14,966 bases of DNA from JBNJDJ01 sp051744845 (GCA_051744845.1 JBNJDJ010000048.1:1-14966), one strand, 5' to 3'. Shown: positions 1 through 7,848, counted from the first letter of the stretch. Notes: generated by a model from the letters alone, not told the origin. A program made the numbers and translations.

Positions 1-112
1 GTAATATCTGTTTTATTTATATTAGTAAAATTTGCATAACCAAAGAGTTATTTTATTTTGCTTTAGACTTCCTTCAGATTATTCTTTACAAAGGACACTC
101 ATCTTAAAGATT
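1..112 (-). mobile_element. Group II intron (IIC-like) domain I fragment, AT-drifted, running off the left edge
   Basis: Read on the minus strand, this stretch follows the order of conserved blocks in domain I of group IIC introns such as that of Oceanobacillus iheyensis. GTGTCC (98-93) is followed by AATCTGAAGGAAGTC (80-66), then GCAAA. A GGTTATGCAAATTTTAC stretch stands where the intron has GGTCTGAGGAACACGAAC, and ATATAAAT then AGATATTAC stand where it has ATATGAGGC-TAGGTATC. The alignment is from memory of the family. No reading frame is evident here. Domains II-VI and any reverse transcriptase would lie left of position 1, so it cannot be said whether the intron is intact. The canonical GTGYG 5' end is not seen, so the 5' part may be lost or diverged. 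Group IIC introns characteristically insert just after terminators, which fits its place behind the dynamin operon. Confidence 0.5.
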
Positions 113-135
113 TAAAATATGCCTATTATACAAAC

Positions 136-167
136 AAAAAGTATATGAACTTAATCATATACCTTTT
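136..167 (-). terminator. Intrinsic terminator of the dynamin operon
   Basis: GTATATGA (141-148) pairs perfectly with TCATATAC (155-162) around a six-base loop. The flanking A5 and T5 runs (136-140, 164-167) extend the pairing after one mismatch. On the minus strand the stem is followed by TTTTTGTTTG. It lies 15 bases beyond the stop of the 1449-aa gene. The same hairpin could alternatively be a 5' stem of the neighbouring intron-like sequence. Confidence 0.6.
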
Positions 168-181
168 TTAATCATTATATT

Positions 182-3100
182 TTAATCAACAATAACTGGT
201 AATATTTTATTAATTATTTTTATACGTATATTTTCATATTCTTCTCTACTCAATACAAAATCTTTTTTCTCATCTTTACCATCAGGTGTATGAGCAACAT
301 TGTTTCTTTTTTTTGACACATAGAATAAATGATTATTAATACTTTTCAATTTATTTAAATCAAATTCTTTTACACTATGATTTTTAATTTCTTTAATAAA
401 CATAGGATATGTTCCTAAGGTTAATCCATTTTTTATTTCAAAATAATTTGATGGATCTTTATCTTTCATTCTTATAATATCATCAAATTTATGAAGTTCA
501 TTTTCTAAAACTTGTATATAGTTAAATGCCATAATACCAAAATTTTTATTTTGTGAAAAAAAACTTTTTTCTGCATTGTAAAGTTTTAAAACACTTGAAC
601 TTTTTAATTTACTAATTAGCTCTTGTTTTCTCTTAAAACTATCTATTATTTTAAATTTAAACTCATAAATTAATTCTTTTCCATCCTTTATTATCAATAT
701 TTCTCCTAAATTATTAGTATTAGTTATAAAATATCCTTTTTTATTTATTATTTTAATAAAATCTCTTTTAATTTGCATAATTTCTTCTTCAATTATATCA
801 AATTTTTCAATACTATTCACTTCTAGACGATTTAAAATCGTTCTTTGAATCCTAATATTTTTTTTAGAATTTAATTCTTTTATAAATTTTGAATAAATCT
901 TATGAGTATCTCTGTTTTTATATCTCTCAGCTTCTTCTTTATATTCATTAATTTCCAAAATAATTTCTTCTTTATTACTTGTTAATTTATTTATTACCTT
1001 TTCATTCTCTTTTAATTTTTTATCGTATTTATCTTTATTAATTTCATTAGCGTCTAGTGACTTCTTTAATTTATTATTCTTTTTCTTATATAAACTAATT
1101 TCTCTTTCAATTTTATATTTTTCATTTTCTTTTTTAGATATATCTTTATTTAATTTATCAATTTTTGAAATCAAAACTTTATTTTTATTAATAGATTCAT
1201 TCAAATCTTTTCGCTTATTTGAACTAATAATATCAATAATTATTTTATTATTTTTTGATTCAATAATTAGATAATTTTCACCAATTTTTAATTCTTTATT
1301 ATAATTTTTATATTTTTCTTCATTTAATTCTGCAAAATTATACTCTCTTTCTATTTTACTTATTTTTTCATATTTATATATAAACATGTTATTAATATAA
1401 TTTTCAGTAAAATAAATATTTGAATATTCATTTTTTAATCTTTTAACAAATCTTTCTTTTCTGTATTTGATGTCATTTTTTTTACTTTTATCAAATTTAT
1501 CAAAACTTTTTTCATACTCTTCTTTTTTTCTAGCATATTCGTTTAAAATAGTTTTGTATTTTTGCATTTCTCTTTTAATATTCATTGGATTCAAATATTT
1601 AGAATTTTTCTTAATATTCTTGAATTCTAATTTATAATTTCTTTTCATTTCTGATTTACTCATAGTATTATCTTTATCAAAATACGCAACTAATATTTTA
1701 CCTAAAGCATAAGTAGATGCATAAACTAAAGGGATAGTTGTTACTGCTCCCATAAATGGTAAAACCGTTTTATAAAGTCCTAGAACAGTTTGCTGTGATA
1801 AAAACCCCCATCCTATTGTTGTCATTACTGATTTAACAATTTTTTTAGCATTCGCTTTATCTAAATCATTTTTCATTATTTTATTTAATGATATAGCCAT
1901 TGTAGTTTGAAGTGGTGATAAAATAAATATGTCTGCAAATGGTATAGGTTGAATAGCAACTAACGAACAAGTCAATGCCGTTATATTAATAATCATTTCA
2001 GCTTTTTTTCTCTTAGTCATGCTTGGATTTTCTTCCAATAAACTTAACATTTTTTTCAATTTTAAATTCTTATTTTTTACTGATTCTTTCTTATTATCAT
2101 TTAATATTTCAATTTCTAATTCTCTCTTTTTTATATCTTTTTTCAATTCTTTAGATATTATAATTCCATCAATAATATTTTTTTGTAATTTTCTAAAATC
2201 AATTATATCTAAATTTTTATTCAAACTATAATTTTCAATATCTATTAAAATATTTTCAATTGAATCCTCAGTATTATTATAATTTTTTAGCATATACTTT
2301 AAATAATCTTTAAGTTGAATTTCCTCTATATCTTTTTCATATTTAATTACATCTTTTAAAACAGATAATTTCTTTTCAATATAATCAAATAATATTTTAT
2401 AGCTTTCTTTAAAACCATTATTTTCTTTATTAATAATTTCTTCAGATCTATAAAATTCTACAAAATCATTATTTTTTAATGAGTTCAATTTATCAAAATT
2501 CACTGAATAAAAAGGATTTTTTATATTATCTAATACTAATTTATACTTATCATTTAGTTTAATAATAAATAAATTATTAACATTTTCCAAATAGATATAA
2601 TTAATATTTTTATTTCCCTTTTTTAAATTAATAAATTTTTGTTCTAACTCTATTTTAAATATTTTATAATTTAAAATATCCTTATCCAATATTATTTTAT
2701 TTATAACAGTTTCAGAAACATCTATATTAGGATCAGTATCTTCTATTAACTTTATATATTTATTCCTTCGCTCTTTTAAATTTAAATTTTCAAATGATTC
2801 ACCTGAAAATAGTAAGTTATGAATTTTGTTTTCATTAAAATTACTAATAAATTTTTCTATTTGATTTATTTTAATATCAAAATCTTCTTCATTATTTACT
2901 TTATGACTAATACAAATCAGTTCTACTTTTTCTTGATAAATATTTTCTAATTTATCTTCTAAATTATCCATTTTCAAAAAAAGTTGCTTTTTATATTGTT
3001 TAGTAATTTTTTCAAAAGATTTATGTAAATCTTTTTTTATTTTTTTCTTCCTACTAACTGTTATTTTTCTTTGAATATATGTACCCGCGGCACCTATAGC

Positions 3101-4531
3101 TATCCCAGGAATAACAAATTGAGGTAAAGCTCCTAGAAATGTCACTGAAGCTGCTTGACTACCTAAAACTGCTTCAAAAAAAGCTGGAGCTGTTGCAGAT
3201 ATTCCACCAAGACCAATACCATTTTTTAAACTCTTGCTCTTAAAATTTTCATTTATTGAACTAATTTCATTATCTATAGAACTATTTTTAACTAATTTGT
3301 ATTCTTCAGAATTTTCTTCTATTTCTAATTTTAATTCTGATATTAAATTATTCATAAAAATATTAGCTTTTTTATTTATTAATGCTTCATTAAATTCATA
3401 CTCTAGTTTATTTTTTAATAACTTTTCAATATTTTCTTTTTTTATATCAGTTTTATCAAAATTATCTATATATTGATATACTTCATTGATTTGATTTTCA
3501 AAAATATCTTCAGGACTACATAATCTAACTTTATCTTTATAACTTTTTATACCATTTAGTAACATCTTTCTTTCAACTTTTTCTTTTTTTAAATCTGAAT
3601 AAAAATTTGACTTTTTTATATTAATATCTTCTATAATATCTTCATGAAAATCAACATACTTCCCTATTAGTTTATCTAATAATTCTTTGTTAGATTTATA
3701 TTTCATTTCTTTAGACCCTTTATCTTTAATTTTATCTAAATAATTAATTAAATTATTAATTCCAGATTCTTCTAATAAATTCTGATTATTATTTTTTCTA
3801 GCACTTAATGCATTTAATGCGGACATTGGAATAACTTCTTTTATTTCATCAAAAAATAAAAAATCATTATTAAAGTCTTTAATTAATTTTTTCTTATCAC
3901 TAACATTTTCAGTTTTATTTATAATAGCTACAATTGGTTTAGGAAATTTTTCAATAAATTCCTCTAGCTTATCTTGAATATCTAGTTGATCATAGTGAGT
4001 ATAGTTAAAAACCCATAAAATTATATCTATTTTATTAAAAATTTCTTCTGTAATTTTTTCTGCTTTTTTATTTAAAGTTTGTAATCCAGGTGTATCTATT
4101 AATTCAAATGATTCTAAAAAACTATTATTAAAATCAAAATTAATTACTGATACATTTTCCCAGTTAGAATAATTACTTCCAAAATTTTGAACTTTATTTT
4201 TAATATTTTCATAATTATCTACATCTTTATTACCATCTATATATTCAATATAACTATCGCGTTTAGTATTCCTAAACTTAATAACGCTTCCTGTAGTTTC
4301 AGTAATGCCTATAGGCGAAGCATCTTCATTAATTAATGAATTAATTAAAGTGGATTTACCTGATTTAACTTCACCTACAACACCAATTTTTAATTCTTCA
4401 TTAATATTATAATTTTTTAAAGTTATTGAAATATTTTCTGTGATTTCTTTTAATTCTATAAACTTATCTTTATCTTTTAATTGATTAAATGCTGGAGATT
4501 TTTCTAAAATTTTTTTAACGATTTTGACCAC
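182..4531 (-). CDS. Giant dynamin-like GTPase with DUF697-like membrane module and C-terminal HEPN-like domain
   Basis: 1449 aa. An N-terminal dynamin-type GTPase (about 45-265) has P-loop GEVKSGKS (53-60), switch-I threonines 79-80, DTPG (146-149) and NKTE (205-208), where Glu replaces the usual Asp, and SAL (237-239). A coiled coil and a Gly/Ala-rich hydrophobic segment (437-485) follow, suited to membrane insertion. A second hydrophobic block (845-955), with IPFAD and TYALGKILVAYF, resembles the GTPase-associated DUF697. Lys/Glu-rich coiled coil fills about 970-1220. A roughly 80-residue alpha/beta module occurs three times (about 591-671, 1027-1104, 1214-1297). The C-terminus (about 1325-1449) is HEPN-like, with RNNVAH (1409-1414) matching the R-x4-6-H RNase motif. 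Inferred role: membrane-remodelling or sensing GTPase with an RNA-cutting effector. Last gene of the operon. The GTG start lies inside AAGAGGTG, itself like a ribosome site, and no later ATG, GTG or TTG is near, so initiation is uncertain. Base composition is extremely AT-rich. Function is not demonstrated. Confidence 0.85.
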   Translation of the reverse strand: MVKIVKKILEKSPAFNQLKDKDKFIELKEITENISITLKNYNINEELKIGVVGEVKSGKSTLINSLINEDASPIGITETTGSVIKFRNTKRDSYIEYIDGNKDVDNYENIKNKVQNFGSNYSNWENVSVINFDFNNSFLESFELIDTPGLQTLNKKAEKITEEIFNKIDIILWVFNYTHYDQLDIQDKLEEFIEKFPKPIVAIINKTENVSDKKKLIKDFNNDFLFFDEIKEVIPMSALNALSARKNNNQNLLEESGINNLINYLDKIKDKGSKEMKYKSNKELLDKLIGKYVDFHEDIIEDINIKKSNFYSDLKKEKVERKMLLNGIKSYKDKVRLCSPEDIFENQINEVYQYIDNFDKTDIKKENIEKLLKNKLEYEFNEALINKKANIFMNNLISELKLEIEENSEEYKLVKNSSIDNEISSINENFKSKSLKNGIGLGGISATAPAFFEAVLGSQAASVTFLGALPQFVIPGIAIGAAGTYIQRKITVSRKKKIKKDLHKSFEKITKQYKKQLFLKMDNLEDKLENIYQEKVELICISHKVNNEEDFDIKINQIEKFISNFNENKIHNLLFSGESFENLNLKERRNKYIKLIEDTDPNIDVSETVINKIILDKDILNYKIFKIELEQKFINLKKGNKNINYIYLENVNNLFIIKLNDKYKLVLDNIKNPFYSVNFDKLNSLKNNDFVEFYRSEEIINKENNGFKESYKILFDYIEKKLSVLKDVIKYEKDIEEIQLKDYLKYMLKNYNNTEDSIENILIDIENYSLNKNLDIIDFRKLQKNIIDGIIISKELKKDIKKRELEIEILNDNKKESVKNKNLKLKKMLSLLEENPSMTKRKKAEMIINITALTCSLVAIQPIPFADIFILSPLQTTMAISLNKIMKNDLDKANAKKIVKSVMTTIGWGFLSQQTVLGLYKTVLPFMGAVTTIPLVYASTYALGKILVAYFDKDNTMSKSEMKRNYKLEFKNIKKNSKYLNPMNIKREMQKYKTILNEYARKKEEYEKSFDKFDKSKKNDIKYRKERFVKRLKNEYSNIYFTENYINNMFIYKYEKISKIEREYNFAELNEEKYKNYNKELKIGENYLIIESKNNKIIIDIISSNKRKDLNESINKNKVLISKIDKLNKDISKKENEKYKIEREISLYKKKNNKLKKSLDANEINKDKYDKKLKENEKVINKLTSNKEEIILEINEYKEEAERYKNRDTHKIYSKFIKELNSKKNIRIQRTILNRLEVNSIEKFDIIEEEIMQIKRDFIKIINKKGYFITNTNNLGEILIIKDGKELIYEFKFKIIDSFKRKQELISKLKSSSVLKLYNAEKSFFSQNKNFGIMAFNYIQVLENELHKFDDIIRMKDKDPSNYFEIKNGLTLGTYPMFIKEIKNHSVKEFDLNKLKSINNHLFYVSKKRNNVAHTPDGKDEKKDFVLSREEYENIRIKIINKILPVIVD

Positions 4532-4534
4532 CTC

Positions 4535-6436
4535 TTATATTATTTTTTCTTTTTTTAAAATATCTATTATATCCAATTTTATAATATCTAAAGCTAAATT
4601 ATCCGTTAAACTATTAATAATAGTTTTAAGAATAGTTATTTTTTCAGGAATTATATATTTATTTGAAAAATCCTTTTTAATCTCTGACTGTACTTGTGAA
4701 CTAAAACTTTTAACTTCACTTCTAATTTCATATTTTATTTCTTTACTTAATTTGTTGAATTTTTGATTAATTCTTTTTTGTTCTTTTTTTATCTTATTTT
4801 TTCTTTTATCTATTGCATAATCAGATATTTTTTCACCAATTGAATTCATAATTTTATTTGAAAATATATTTTTTATTTTGTTTCCTATACCTTCAACTGC
4901 TTTATTAAATGAACTATTTTCATCAATTTCAAAACTAATTTTAGAAATCTTTTTATGAATTTTTTCAAAGAAATTATCTGTTATACAGTTTTTTTCTATT
5001 AACTGGTAATCAGAAACAAAGGATTCTTGTATATTAACTTTTAAATTCTCTTTTATTTCTTTATTAATATTTTCTAAAACTTTTAGATTATCTTTTTTTA
5101 ATTCTTCATACAAGCGATTTAATCTTTTAGAAAAAATATTATCATTAATTTTACCATTAATTTTTTTTCTAATTAACTTATCTAATTTTTTATTATTTTT
5201 ATGAACATTTGAATCAATCTTTACTAACTCACTATTAATATTTATATTTATTTTTTCTCTAATATTTTTGATATTCTTTTTATACTGATTAACTTTTTTT
5301 ATTAAATCATCTCGTATATCTAATAACTTTTTTCTAGACTTTTCTAAATCCATATTTATGCTTTCATTTTTTTTATCAATTCTTATTAATTTATTTGATG
5401 TATATACTTTATTTAAAAATTTTAAAGCCTTATAGTAGTTATAATCTTTCAATAACTTACTATTATTATTTTTATGAGCCGATATAACTTTTTTAGCCGA
5501 ATAAGGTAATATATAATCTACTAATTGTCCATAATTTTTTCTCACTTTTAACTCAATTTGATCAAAGTTATTAACATTATCTGCTTTATTAATTATTAAT
5601 AATATTTTTGTATCTACTTTACTATTGTTTTTAACTTTTAAAATCTCTTTTTTAGTAGCTTCTTGATCTATTCTATCGACATCTACTACAAATACCAACC
5701 CATCAGCTCTTTTATAGTAATCAAGTATATCTTTAATCTTGCTTTTATTTGCTTGCCCTAAACCAGGTGTATCGGCTAATCTATATTTTTTTAATAACTC
5801 AATATCATAAAAATTTTTGATTTTATAAAGGTCTGATTTATAAGTATACTTATCTTTTATTTCCTTAGCTTTTTTTCTTTTCTCTTTTCGATTAATATTT
5901 TCATTTTTTATTTCTTTTCTTTTCTTATTAATAAGCTCAATTGAATTATCATACATTTCGTTTTCATTTTCAATTAACTTTTTTATTTCTTGTCTTGTTT
6001 TATGCTTACCAGGTTCACCTTCAAAATAAACTATTCCATCACCATTAGATACATTATTTTCAACATAATTAAGTATATTGAAAATCCAAGTTTCAGCCCT
6101 ATCATTAACTTGAGCAATATCTTTTTTTAATATAGAATTTATAAAAGAAGATTTACCACAATTACCTACCCCTGTTATAGCTAATATTAATGGATCATTA
6201 ATTTCATCGACCATACTTTTCAAGTCAAACTTTTTATTTTCAATTAATTTTAATATTTCCTTTAATTTATTTTGCTTAAAATCTAAACTTTTATTTTTTT
6301 CTAATTTCTTTTGACTTATTTTATAATCTTCAATAATCTCATGACTTCTTCTATAAATATAATCTTTTTTATATTTCAAATCATAATCTTGAAGTTTAAA
6401 TAATATATCTTTATAGGTTGAAACCACTTTTTCCAT
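4535..6436 (-). CDS. Dynamin-like GTPase, 633 aa, partner of the giant dynamin
   Basis: All GTPase motifs are present: P-loop GVGNCGKSS (89-97), a switch-I threonine near 116 (AETW), DTPG (222-225), NKAD (283-286) and SAK (313-315). A Lys/Glu-rich insertion of about 65 residues (140-205) sits between switch I and DTPG. The C-terminal half is predicted coiled coil, with an amphipathic Gly/Ile stretch near 515-550 but no clear membrane span. This layout is that of bacterial dynamin-like proteins, which usually act in pairs. The adjacent 1449-aa protein is the obvious partner, comparable to the Leo/Eleos dynamin pairs. ATG 6436 is chosen because it lies one base after the upstream stop, suggesting translational coupling. 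A GTG at 6448 overlapping the upstream gene is possible, and neither has a good ribosome site. The stop is three bases from the next gene. Confidence 0.85.
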   Translation of the reverse strand: MEKVVSTYKDILFKLQDYDLKYKKDYIYRRSHEIIEDYKISQKKLEKNKSLDFKQNKLKEILKLIENKKFDLKSMVDEINDPLILAITGVGNCGKSSFINSILKKDIAQVNDRAETWIFNILNYVENNVSNGDGIVYFEGEPGKHKTRQEIKKLIENENEMYDNSIELINKKRKEIKNENINRKEKRKKAKEIKDKYTYKSDLYKIKNFYDIELLKKYRLADTPGLGQANKSKIKDILDYYKRADGLVFVVDVDRIDQEATKKEILKVKNNSKVDTKILLIINKADNVNNFDQIELKVRKNYGQLVDYILPYSAKKVISAHKNNNSKLLKDYNYYKALKFLNKVYTSNKLIRIDKKNESINMDLEKSRKKLLDIRDDLIKKVNQYKKNIKNIREKINININSELVKIDSNVHKNNKKLDKLIRKKINGKINDNIFSKRLNRLYEELKKDNLKVLENINKEIKENLKVNIQESFVSDYQLIEKNCITDNFFEKIHKKISKISFEIDENSSFNKAVEGIGNKIKNIFSNKIMNSIGEKISDYAIDKRKNKIKKEQKRINQKFNKLSKEIKYEIRSEVKSFSSQVQSEIKKDFSNKYIIPEKITILKTIINSLTDNLALDIIKLDIIDILKKEKII

Positions 6437-6437
6437 A

Positions 6438-6824
6438 TTACAACACACTTACTTTATATGCTAAAAATATGACAATTAAAAATTGTATTAAACTAAAAAT
6501 TAACAATAAATTACTTCTTTTATTTATAATATTAATTTTATCCTTTAAATCATTAATTAATTTATTAGATCCGTCAATTTTTTCATTTAAATATTTATTA
6601 CTTGATTTAAGTGATTCAACTATATTTTCTTTGTTTTTATCAGTTGATTTTTTAACCATATTAATATCTTTTTTAATATTGTTTATTTTTTTAGCTGAAT
6701 CTTTTTCAATAGATTTTAAATCATCAATTGTTGAATAAAAATCCTTCATTGGTTTTTTCTTCATTATTTCTAAAGAAATAACACTAATCATTTCATTAAA
6801 TTCTTCTTTGATATTTTGTCCCAC
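6438..6824 (-). CDS. Small coiled-coil protein with C-terminal membrane anchor, first gene of dynamin operon
   Basis: 128 aa, no family recognised. Residues 25-100 are Lys/Asp/Asn-rich with heptad-like Ile/Leu spacing, suggesting a coiled coil. Residues 106-123 (LLLIFSLIQFLIVIFLAY) form one hydrophobic span followed by five residues, the layout of a tail-anchored protein whose N-terminal part faces the cytoplasm. The GTG at 6824 is chosen over an ATG at 6908. It has AGAGGTGA five bases upstream and lies about 33 bases after the predicted transcription start, whereas the ATG lies upstream of the promoter. The gene leads the operon and ends one base before the 633-aa dynamin. A plausible role is docking or regulating the dynamins at the membrane, which is inference from context. 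An antitoxin-like or inhibitory role is equally possible. Confidence 0.75.
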   Translation of the reverse strand: MGQNIKEEFNEMISVISLEIMKKKPMKDFYSTIDDLKSIEKDSAKKINNIKKDINMVKKSTDKNKENIVESLKSSNKYLNEKIDGSNKLINDLKDKINIINKRSNLLLIFSLIQFLIVIFLAYKVSVL

Positions 6825-6828
6825 TTTA

Positions 6829-6836
6829 TCACCTCT
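6829..6836 (-). promoter_or_regulatory. Ribosome binding site deciding the GTG start at 6824
   Basis: AGAGGTGA on the minus strand, about five bases before GTG 6824. The in-frame ATG at 6908 has no comparable site, so this sequence shortens the first dynamin-operon protein from 156 to 128 residues. Confidence 0.7.
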
Positions 6837-6863
6837 ATTATATTTTTTTAAGTCAGTAAAACA

Positions 6864-6872
6864 ATTATAACA
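6864..6872 (-). promoter_or_regulatory. Extended -10 promoter of the dynamin operon
   Basis: TGTTATAAT on the minus strand is a perfect extended -10 (TGn plus TATAAT). No good -35 is seen at 17 bases (ATTTTA), as is common for extended -10 promoters. The expected start near 6857 gives a leader of about 33 bases. No LexA-like palindrome is visible here, so SOS control is not indicated. The rest of the divergent gap up to the pirin gene is AT-rich, with no clear second promoter. Confidence 0.6.
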
Positions 6873-7009
6873 TTTTTTAATTTTTTTAAAATAATTAATT
6901 CTAATCAATATATTAATATTTTATTTATTACTAATATTTATTTAAATAAATATATTATACGTTTAAAATCTTATATTTATGGTAAATATATAAAATGGAG
7001 GTAATATTT

Positions 7010-7846
7010 ATGATTAGAACTATTAAAAAGAAATATGAAGGAAGAGTTTCATCTGATGGCGCTGGAGTTAAACTTAATAGGATTTTTTCAAAGCGAGATA
7101 TTAAAGATGTAGATCCATTTTTACTTTTGGATTTTTTTGATTCTGAAAATCCTGATGATTACACAAATGGATTTCCATGGCATCCTCACAGAGGTATAGA
7201 GACAATAACTTACTTAATAAGTGGAGAAATAGAACATGGAGACAATTTAGGAAATAGTGGCGTAATTAAGCCTTTCGGATGTCAATGGATGACTGCTGGA
7301 AGTGGTATTATCCATCAAGAAATGCCACAAGAATCTGACAAAATGCTAGGTGCACAACTTTGGTTGAATTTACCTAAAAAACATAAAATGACAGAGCCTA
7401 AATACAGAGATATTACTAAGAAAGATCTAGGTGTTTATGAAGATAATGAACAAATAGTCAGAGTAATTTGTGGTAAATATAAAGATACAGAAGGTGCTAT
7501 TAGTGGTACCTTTATTAATCCTATATATTTTGATGTTTCTTTAAAAAACAAAGGTAAATTTGAATATCAAGTTTCTAAAAATAAGACTGTTTATTTACTA
7601 CTTATTAAAGGAGAAATTGATATTGATGGTCAAAAAGTTAACTTTAAAAATACTAAAGGAATTTTACTATCTAAAGGAAAAGATATCTTAATTAAATCAA
7701 CTAAAAATTCAAGATTTTTATTTATGGCTGCCGATCCACTTAAAGAGCCAATAGCTTGGGGCGGTCCTATTGTTATGAATACTCAAAAAGAACTTGATAA
7801 TGCATTTGAAGAATTAGATAACAACAAATTTATAAAAAGTAAGTAA
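7010..7846 (+). CDS. Pirin family protein (bicupin)
   Basis: 278 aa, close to the usual pirin length. The N-terminal cupin carries the pirin signature HPHRG (58-62) and TAGSGIIHQEMP (96-107). The expected metal ligands are H58, H60, H102 and E104, matching the ligand set of human pirin. The C-terminal cupin ends with a MAADPLKEPIAWGGP-type segment typical of the family. Bacterial pirins are cytoplasmic iron proteins. Some have quercetin-dioxygenase activity and others act in redox or metabolic regulation, and the substrate cannot be told here. The start is ATG 7010, with GGAGG (6997-7001) eight bases upstream. An earlier ATG at 6995 overlaps that ribosome site and is rejected. The gene stands alone, divergent from the dynamin operon and convergent with glutaredoxin. 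Confidence 0.9.
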   Translation: MIRTIKKKYEGRVSSDGAGVKLNRIFSKRDIKDVDPFLLLDFFDSENPDDYTNGFPWHPHRGIETITYLISGEIEHGDNLGNSGVIKPFGCQWMTAGSGIIHQEMPQESDKMLGAQLWLNLPKKHKMTEPKYRDITKKDLGVYEDNEQIVRVICGKYKDTEGAISGTFINPIYFDVSLKNKGKFEYQVSKNKTVYLLLIKGEIDIDGQKVNFKNTKGILLSKGKDILIKSTKNSRFLFMAADPLKEPIAWGGPIVMNTQKELDNAFEELDNNKFIKSK

Positions 7847-7848
7847 TA

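Noticed and set aside
136..167. Hairpin as a first stem of the group II intron instead of a terminator
   Set aside because: It is possible, but position just after the stop and the following U-rich run fit a terminator better. The intron match is clear only from about 112 leftwards.
2019..4766. Plus-strand open frames of 70-80 codons at 2019-2231, 3234-3476 and 4524-4766
   Set aside because: They lie opposite the dynamin genes, are Phe/Ser/Leu-rich complements of Lys-rich coding sequence, and have no ribosome sites or family signs.
6418..6738. Plus-strand 106-codon open frame opposite the leader protein
   Set aside because: It is the complement of the coiled-coil coding region. The minus-strand gene has a promoter, ribosome site and operon context.
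182..6824. Simple toxin-antitoxin or SMC-type reading of the dynamin operon
   Set aside because: Full GTPase motif sets (GKS, DTPG, NKxD/E) rule out SMC ATPases, and the sizes and two GTPases do not fit an ordinary toxin-antitoxin pair.
6825..6908. Longer version of the leader protein starting at ATG 6908
   Set aside because: This start lies upstream of the extended -10 at 6864-6872, and GTG 6824 has a proper ribosome site.
6995..7009. Pirin start at ATG 6995
   Set aside because: That ATG overlaps the GGAGG site that serves ATG 7010, and family alignment begins at MIRTI.
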